Of a stretch of 11,143 nt of DNA, positions 7,074-11,143 are shown one piece after another. How positions within the stretch are numbered: the first letter of the stretch is position 1; the number at the start of each line of letters is the position of its first letter. This DNA is from Bacillota bacterium (lineage in GTDB: Bacteria; Bacillota; Clostridia; Lachnospirales; Cellulosilyticaceae): the NCBI GenBank assembly GCA_023457875.1, contig JAEXBC010000206.1:1-11143 (forward strand), written 5' to 3'. A program made the position numbers and the translations under genes. The notes beneath the pieces were generated by a model that saw nothing but the letters and a program-made list of their open reading frames with translations, did no database searches and was not told the DNA's origin.

Positions 7074-7562
7074 TTAAGAAAGTCGGTTTTTAACGATTAA
7101 ACCATTTTTTAGTTCTAGAATACGTTGATTGGAAGAGCCTCTATACAGCAAATGCTCATCTTTTAGTGCCTCAATATAAGGGCCGTCGATCAGTACATCA
7201 ATATAATGCAAGAGAGGTTCTTTTTGAGGGTCTTTTCTAAGTGCATCATAAGTATAACCGGTATAACACCAAATAGATAAACCTTCTTCTTTGACTGATT
7301 TGGCAAGCTCTATTAAACTTTCGCATTGCTCAAAGGGTTCACCCCCAGAAAAGGTAACACCATCAATGAGTGGCTTGTTCTTGATTAGCTTATGTAATAT
7401 AACGGAATTGTCTAAAGTATCTCCATAGTCAAAGGCTTGCATCTCCTGGTTATGACACCCTGGACATGCGTGGTAGCAACCAGACAGAAAGAGTACGCTA
7501 CGAAAACCTTCTCCATTTACATTAGAATGCTCTAGAAAACCTGCAACCTGTAAGGTGCTCAT
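7074..7562 (-). CDS. nrdG: Anaerobic ribonucleotide reductase activating protein
   Basis: NrdG is the radical SAM activase that installs the glycyl radical on NrdD. The 162 residues match the family. The iron-sulfur ligands are C29, C33 and C36 in CYHACPGC (CX3CX2C radical SAM pattern), followed by the SAM-binding GGEP at 73-76 and the conserved VLIDGPY. The start codon overlaps the nrdD stop in ATGA (four bases shared), and no good ribosome binding site is seen before it, so translation is probably coupled to nrdD. The C-terminal RGSSNQRI is typical of the family. The downstream bidirectional hairpin ends the operon. Confidence 0.95.
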   Translation of the reverse strand: MSTLQVAGFLEHSNVNGEGFRSVLFLSGCYHACPGCHNQEMQAFDYGDTLDNSVILHKLIKNKPLIDGVTFSGGEPFEQCESLIELAKSVKEEGLSIWCYTGYTYDALRKDPQKEPLLHYIDVLIDGPYIEALKDEHLLYRGSSNQRILELKNGLIVKNRLS

Positions 7563-9676
7563 ACGCTTTTATATGTGTTTTGATGAGCCTCATCGTGTGA
7601 AAGTCTGTCTTTTCTTTCAGCGCATTTTCCACCTCCAAAGCGCTCATCCAAACTGAGATAACCTGTTACACGGCTAATGCCTTGGATTTTGTTACTACCG
7701 CATGTAGGACAAGATTTAACGTTATCATTTACTGTAGCACCACAGTCTTTGCAGTAACGTAGATGAAAGTTTATGCCGATATAGCTAATATTTGATGAAT
7801 CATAGGCATAGTTAAGAATCTTTTCTATGGTTTCGGGTGAAGGGTAACCATCTACTTCAATGTAACTAATATGACCAGCGTTACACATTTTATGGAAAGG
7901 CGCTTCTATTTGTATTTTGTCAATAATAGAGATGCAATAGCCTACAGGAACATGGAAACTGTTGGTGTAATAGTCTTTATCAGTTACACCTGTAATGGTG
8001 CCAAATCGCTCACGGTCTTGAACAACAAACTTTCCACTTAAACCTTCTGCAGGAGTTGCATAGCAGCTCCAGTTAAGATGGGTATCGATAATGGCTTGAT
8101 CTATAAAATCACGTATATGCGAAACGATGCGATAGCCCAGCTCTCTTGAAGCTTCACTTTCCCCATGATGCTTACCCGTGAGTGCTGTTAATGTTTCAGC
8201 AAGACCAATGAAACCAATAGACCAAGTACCATTTTTAAGGATAGGATCAATACTATCATTAGGTCCTAGTCCTTCTGAACCTAGCATTAAGCCTTCACCT
8301 ATAACAAAAGGTAGATCTTTAACCTTAAGGCGCCTTAAGACTTCGTAGCGATGTAAGAGGGATTCTTTTGCTAAAACAAGTCGTTCATCTAAAAGACTCC
8401 AGAACTGATCTAAGTCACCTTTCGATTCAATAGCAATTCTAGGAAGATTGATTGTAGTTGGTGCATTATTACCACGGCTGGTAGGTCCTTCAGGACCATT
8501 TACATTAGCACAAACATAAGTACGACATCCCATGGTAGCAGGTATTATGCCTCTTTCATAGTATTTTAAATTGAAATCTGCATCAATATTCATAAAAGTA
8601 GGGTTCATTCTTGTACTAGCAGTACGACATGCTAGTTTAAATAGGTATTCATAAGGAGAACCCTCTCCGCGATTAACACCCTTCTTTACACGGAAAATAA
8701 TATTAGGGAAGATGGGTTGCTCATTTTTGCCTAAGCCCTTTTCATATTCTTCTAAGAAAATTTGGCATACTAAAGCAGCATCCTTGTTTTCAGGTAAGCC
8801 AATGTTTAAGCTACTAAAGGGAACTTGTGAACCTGCTCGAGAGTGCATGGTGTTCAGGTTATATACGATGCCTTGCATCGCCTGACGTACCCGGCAAACT
8901 AATTTCTCTTCTACAAAAGCATTAAATTCTTCTACAGAGAAAGTGTTTTTTAGAGGCGCAAATTCACTTTGAATTTCTAAACGTGTTAAAGCGACATAAG
9001 GAGCCATAGCATTATCAAAATTAACATGGGATTGTCCACCGAACATATCATTTTGAGAAGATTGAAGGAGTATACAGCTCAGTTCTGCAGCTGATTCAAT
9101 ACGTTTTGGTCTACGAATAGTACCATAGCCTGTATTAAAGCCTTGTTCAAATACTTTTCCAGTATCTATGTGTAAGCAATTGATAGTGAGGTTGTAACTA
9201 TCTAAGTCATGAAAATAAAGGTCGCCCTGTTCATGAAGCTTTGCCAAATGTTTTGGCATTTTAGATAGGTTATGCCATTTATTTGTTTCACTAGCAATGC
9301 GAAGTAGCTTTGAGGAAAAGTTATTCCCTACATTAGCATTGTCTCTATCCGTTTCAATACCAATATTATGAACCGTATCCATCAGTTCAGATTTTAGGTC
9401 ACGAATACGGGTACGTTCCTTTCTGTAGTTAGCATATGAATTCTTTAATGCGGTAAGCTCTAAATCCATAAGCGTGTCTTCAATGAGATCTTGAATCTGT
9501 TCTACAGAAATTTCCTCTTGGTAGATATCTTTAATACGATTTGTTACTTGTATGGTAATCTCATCAACAGATACATCACAAGTTATATTTTTTGCAGAAC
9601 GCAAAATAGCATTTTCGATTTTAGCAGGATCAAAAGTAACCTTTCTTCCATCTCTTTTAATTACGCAGTATTGCAT
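7559..9676 (-). CDS. nrdD: Anaerobic (class III) ribonucleoside-triphosphate reductase
   Basis: NrdD reduces ribonucleoside triphosphates to deoxyribonucleotides without oxygen, using a glycyl radical. The 705 residues are full length. An ATP-cone allosteric domain covers about 1-90 (VIKRDGRKVTFD.AKIENAI). The catalytic part includes C167 in TINCLHI, the candidate thiyl-radical cysteine C384 in MGCR, and RGNNAPTTINLPR at about 401-413. A zinc site is formed by C642, C645, C656 and C659 (CKDCG and CPTCG). The radical site is RVTGYLSLDERFGGGK near the end, with G683 the likely radical glycine. The ribosome binding site AGGGGGG is complementary to 9684-9690, seven bases from the ATG. nrdG follows with a four-base overlap. 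Whether the reductant is formate or a thioredoxin-like protein cannot be settled by eye. Confidence 0.97.
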   Translation of the reverse strand: MQYCVIKRDGRKVTFDPAKIENAILRSAKNITCDVSVDEITIQVTNRIKDIYQEEISVEQIQDLIEDTLMDLELTALKNSYANYRKERTRIRDLKSELMDTVHNIGIETDRDNANVGNNFSSKLLRIASETNKWHNLSKMPKHLAKLHEQGDLYFHDLDSYNLTINCLHIDTGKVFEQGFNTGYGTIRRPKRIESAAELSCILLQSSQNDMFGGQSHVNFDNAMAPYVALTRLEIQSEFAPLKNTFSVEEFNAFVEEKLVCRVRQAMQGIVYNLNTMHSRAGSQVPFSSLNIGLPENKDAALVCQIFLEEYEKGLGKNEQPIFPNIIFRVKKGVNRGEGSPYEYLFKLACRTASTRMNPTFMNIDADFNLKYYERGIIPATMGCRTYVCANVNGPEGPTSRGNNAPTTINLPRIAIESKGDLDQFWSLLDERLVLAKESLLHRYEVLRRLKVKDLPFVIGEGLMLGSEGLGPNDSIDPILKNGTWSIGFIGLAETLTALTGKHHGESEASRELGYRIVSHIRDFIDQAIIDTHLNWSCYATPAEGLSGKFVVQDRERFGTITGVTDKDYYTNSFHVPVGYCISIIDKIQIEAPFHKMCNAGHISYIEVDGYPSPETIEKILNYAYDSSNISYIGINFHLRYCKDCGATVNDNVKSCPTCGSNKIQGISRVTGYLSLDERFGGGKCAERKDRLSHDEAHQNTYKSV

Positions 9677-9722
9677 TTAACTACCCCCCTTTTAAATTTA
9701 GAAGTTCTATACATATACTATA

Positions 9723-9748
9723 TATATAACTCTCTTAATAGTTATATA
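9723..9748. promoter_or_regulatory. AT-rich dyad upstream of nrdD, candidate operator (NrdR-like?)
   Basis: TATATAACT (9723-9731) and AGTTATATA (9740-9748) form a perfect nine-base inverted repeat with an eight-base spacer. Overlapping it are ATACTATATATATAAC (9715-9730) and ATAGTTATATACTAT (9738-9752), each resembling the ACAC-TATATA-GTGT core of NrdR boxes in part (about 11 of 16 for the first). Tandem NrdR boxes commonly lie upstream of ribonucleotide reductase genes. The match is imperfect, and the low-complexity AT context makes this tentative. Confidence 0.35.
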
Positions 9749-9801
9749 CTATATCTTGCATATTTATTTTGCAATAGAGTATTTTTAGCTTATTTTGTCA
9801 A
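9748..9801 (-). promoter_or_regulatory. Candidate promoter(s) of nrdD-nrdG
   Basis: Reading the minus strand, a perfect TTGACA lies at 9801-9796. A 17-base spacer leads to TCTATT (9778-9773), only a 4 of 6 match. A second option is TTGCAA (9774-9769) with TATAGT (9753-9748), a better -10 box but with a short 15-base spacer. The second -10 overlaps the dyad at 9723-9748, so a bound repressor could block it. I cannot choose between them from sequence alone. Confidence 0.45.
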
Positions 9802-9910
9802 TGTATAAAAATGGAAAATAAAGTATATTTTTTGGTGTATGATAAGGGATTCAAAAGAAAGACGCCTATAATTTTTTTTTTCTCGACGAATTTGAGTGGA
9901 AAATCCTATG

Positions 9911-9938
9911 TTGCATTTTGAAACAGGTGATGTAAAAT
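9911..9938 (+). promoter_or_regulatory. Candidate promoter of the exonuclease gene
   Basis: TTGCAT (9911-9916) and TAAAAT (9933-9938) are spaced by 16 bases, giving a start near 9945, about 70 bases before the exonuclease start codon. The -35 matches 5 of 6 and the -10 matches 5 of 6 consensus positions. Nothing else in the sequence confirms use. Confidence 0.4.
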
Positions 9939-10013
9939 ATAAAATGAACGATAAAATAAAGGCTAAAAGAAATGTTAAATCGGACGTGTTTGAACGTACA
10001 TAAGGAGATAAAA

Positions 10014-10730
10014 ATGAATAAATATGTTGTTTTAGACATAGAAACAACTGGAACCCATCCCATCCATAGTGAAATCATAGAGATTGGGGCTGTCTATATA
10101 GAGAATGGAAAGGTTACAAAGACTTTTGATGAATTGATTTGTCCAACCCAGGATATTTCAGAATATATTACCTCTATTACGGGAATAACAAATGAGATGG
10201 TAGCAAATAGCTTCCCTGTTCAAGAAGTGTTGCCTAGATTTATTGAATTTTGTGAGGATGTGCCATTAATTGGCCATAATATTATTTTATTTGATTATCG
10301 TATGCTGAAAGCAAAAGCCAATGACTTAGGCTTTCAGTTTGAGAAGAGTGGGCTGGATACCTTAGTGATTTCCCGTAAAATGCTTCAAGAATTGCCTAGT
10401 CGAAGATTAGGGCAGCTATGTGCTTATTATCATATTTCTCTTGAAAACGCCCATCGTGCATATCATGATGCCTATGCAACCTATGAGCTTTTTGAAAAAC
10501 TAAGGCAGCAGTTCGAGTCTCTGGAGCCTAAACTTTTTGTACCACAGCCTATGAAATGGGAAGTTCCAAAACAAGAATTACTTACAAAAAAGCAACAGGC
10601 CTATTTGGAAAGCTTATGTGATATGCATCATATCGTATTACAGCAAGACATCAAGCGTCTTACAAAGTCTGAGTGTAGTAAGCTGATTGATAAAATTATT
10701 CTAACCTATGGTAAGCAAAGACGATTATAA
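10014..10730 (+). CDS. DEDDh 3'-5' exonuclease (DnaQ/PolC epsilon-like) with C-terminal extension
   Basis: The 238-residue protein has the full exonuclease set: D8 and E10 in DIETTG (motif I), H88 and D94 in GHNIILFD (motif II), and H147 and D152 in HRAYHDA (motif III). This makes it a two-metal DEDDh exonuclease like the proofreading domains of DnaQ and PolC. The domain covers about 1-165. A further 65 residues follow, with LTKKQQAYLESLCD and LTKSECSKLIDKI, which look like a small helical module, possibly a nucleic-acid-binding one. The start at 10014 has AAGGAG (10002-10007) six bases upstream; an earlier in-frame ATG at 9972 has none. The gene is alone, divergent from nrdD, and followed by a hairpin. 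It may act in DNA repair or RNA trimming; the substrate cannot be told from sequence. Confidence 0.88.
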   Translation: MNKYVVLDIETTGTHPIHSEIIEIGAVYIENGKVTKTFDELICPTQDISEYITSITGITNEMVANSFPVQEVLPRFIEFCEDVPLIGHNIILFDYRMLKAKANDLGFQFEKSGLDTLVISRKMLQELPSRRLGQLCAYYHISLENAHRAYHDAYATYELFEKLRQQFESLEPKLFVPQPMKWEVPKQELLTKKQQAYLESLCDMHHIVLQQDIKRLTKSECSKLIDKIILTYGKQRRL

Positions 10731-10773
10731 AAAAGTTTATAGTTATTAATAATTAAGTGATTTAGCACATAAA

Positions 10774-10779
10774 TATAAT
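10774..10779 (+). promoter_or_regulatory. Possible -10 box before the final gene
   Basis: A perfect TATAAT lies here, but no convincing -35 box is found 16-18 bases upstream. If used, transcription would start around 10786, directly before the hairpin at 10790-10825, so the hairpin would be in the leader of the next gene. Confidence 0.25.
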
Positions 10780-10789
10780 AGAGGGTTAC

Positions 10790-10830
10790 AAATGCTCAAA
10801 GTCTAGGTGTAGATTTTGAGCATTTTCTTT
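10790..10830 (+). terminator. Terminator-like hairpin after the exonuclease gene
   Basis: AAATGCTCAAA (10790-10800) pairs with TTTGAGCATTT (10815-10825), and the stem extends inward through GTCTA/TAGAT with one G-U pair to a GGTG loop. The 3' side gives TTTTCTTT. It is about 60 bases after the exonuclease stop and 16 bases before the next start codon. Confidence 0.75.
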
Positions 10831-10845
10831 AATGGGGTGATATAT

Positions 10846-11143
10846 ATGGAAAGACAAGAAGAAAACAAAAGGTATATTTTAGAAAATTTTGTACTTAACA
10901 CTTTTTTTGGAATAGACAATCTTAGAGCAATCTATCCCAATTTAACATTTGATACGATTGCACCTGGGATTTATACAGTGAATGTACCACCTAATGGTGA
11001 GGCAGAGTTTGAAAAATTAAGCCAGGAAATCAATTTTGTCATACCTCCAACTCCTTATGGTTTAAACGCTATACAAGCTTTAGATGCTTCTGGTATTTTG
11101 ATTTTTCATGAGTATCCTTATGGTGAGCTAAGAGGGAAAGGGG
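10846..11143 (+). CDS. Probable subtilisin-like (S8) serine protease, N-terminal part (partial)
   Basis: The frame opens at ATG 10846, with GGGGTGA (10834-10840) as ribosome binding site, and stays open to the window end (99 complete codons, beginning MERQEENKRYILENFV). No catalytic residue is inside the window. The pattern YGLNAIQALDASGIL then ELRGKG resembles, from my knowledge of the family, the junction between prodomain and catalytic domain in clostridial Csp-like S8 proteases. There, ALEASGI and LRGxG come just before the VLIGIVDTGID motif carrying the catalytic aspartate. That motif would therefore fall just past the window end. There is no signal peptide, in line with cytoplasmic or spore-associated clostridial S8 proteins. 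The identification is an inference from a short segment. Confidence 0.6.
   Translation, partial: MERQEENKRYILENFVLNTFFGIDNLRAIYPNLTFDTIAPGIYTVNVPPNGEAEFEKLSQEINFVIPPTPYGLNAIQALDASGILIFHEYPYGELRGKG

Larger units (their letters stand above)
9677..10013. other. Divergent intergenic region between nrdD and the exonuclease gene
   Basis: These 337 bases are very AT-rich and separate the minus-strand nrdDG operon from the plus-strand exonuclease gene. The nrdD side holds the dyad and promoter candidates listed separately. The middle has a run of ten T (9872-9881) without a preceding stem, so it is not a convincing terminator. The right side has a promoter candidate for the exonuclease. A 36-codon plus-strand frame from 9811 lacks a ribosome binding site and I do not call it a gene. 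Confidence 0.6.

Noticed and set aside
9491..9808. 105-codon plus-strand frame across the nrdD 5' end and upstream region
   Set aside because: It is antisense to the nrdD ATP-cone coding region, and the remainder is low-complexity (Tyr/Ile/Leu-rich) translation of AT-rich intergenic DNA.
9862..9881. Ten-T run as an intrinsic terminator
   Set aside because: No stable stem precedes the T run on either strand.
9811..9921. 36-codon plus-strand frame starting MENKVYFL
   Set aside because: No ribosome binding site precedes it, it includes the ten-T run as consecutive Phe, and nothing suggests conservation.
9790..10078. Two minus-strand frames (85 and 70 codons) upstream of nrdD
   Set aside because: They overlap the exonuclease start region, have no ribosome binding site, and read as hydrophobic translation of AT-rich promoter DNA.
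1..11143. Defence island, mobile element or CRISPR
   Set aside because: No transposase, integrase, cas gene, regularly spaced repeat or toxin-antitoxin pair was seen. The genes are core metabolism and repair, with uniform composition.

Overview
The window looks like an ordinary stretch of chromosome from a low-GC, strictly anaerobic Firmicute of the class Clostridia. The evidence is the AT-rich DNA with strong AGGAGG-type ribosome binding sites, a T-box riboswitch, an Rrf2/CymR-type regulator beside cysK, an oxygen-sensitive class III ribonucleotide reductase, and what appears to be the start of a clostridial subtilisin-like (S8) protease. I see no insertion sequence, phage gene, tRNA, rRNA or CRISPR array. 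The species cannot be fixed from the sequence alone.

Left part (1-2715): a possible C-terminal tail of an upstream gene; a DUF4340 membrane-anchored protein with its own terminator; then a GIY-YIG (UPF0213) nuclease-like gene closely followed by a YitT-family membrane protein. The GIY-YIG start should be 1600, because the longer reading frame runs through the preceding gene's terminator hairpin.

Middle part (2716-6388): a strong promoter drives a cymR-like repressor, cysteine synthase cysK and uracil-DNA glycosylase ung, all closely spaced. The regulator lacks the IscR iron-sulfur cysteines and ends in Met-Tyr-Tyr-Ile, which fits a CymR that uses CysK as its cysteine-status sensor. Next is a promoter and a complete T-box leader whose specifier reads AAC (Asn), controlling ammonia-dependent asparagine synthetase asnA. 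A strong terminator closes this unit.

Right part (6389-11143): a YdcZ-type (DMT superfamily) small membrane protein faces, across a 24-bp bidirectional terminator hairpin, the minus-strand operon nrdD-nrdG, which reduces ribonucleotides under anoxic conditions. Its upstream region (9677-10013) is divergent and holds an AT-rich dyad that may be an operator such as an NrdR site. On the plus strand follow a DEDDh 3'-5' exonuclease with an extra C-terminal module, a terminator-like hairpin, and the first 99 codons of a probable S8 protease cut by the window end.

Overall this is housekeeping metabolism (cysteine, asparagine, deoxynucleotides, uracil repair) with well-formed RNA and DNA control elements. 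I found no convincing new multi-gene system. The most useful follow-ups are the CymR-CysK pairing, the Asn T-box and the nrdD control region.
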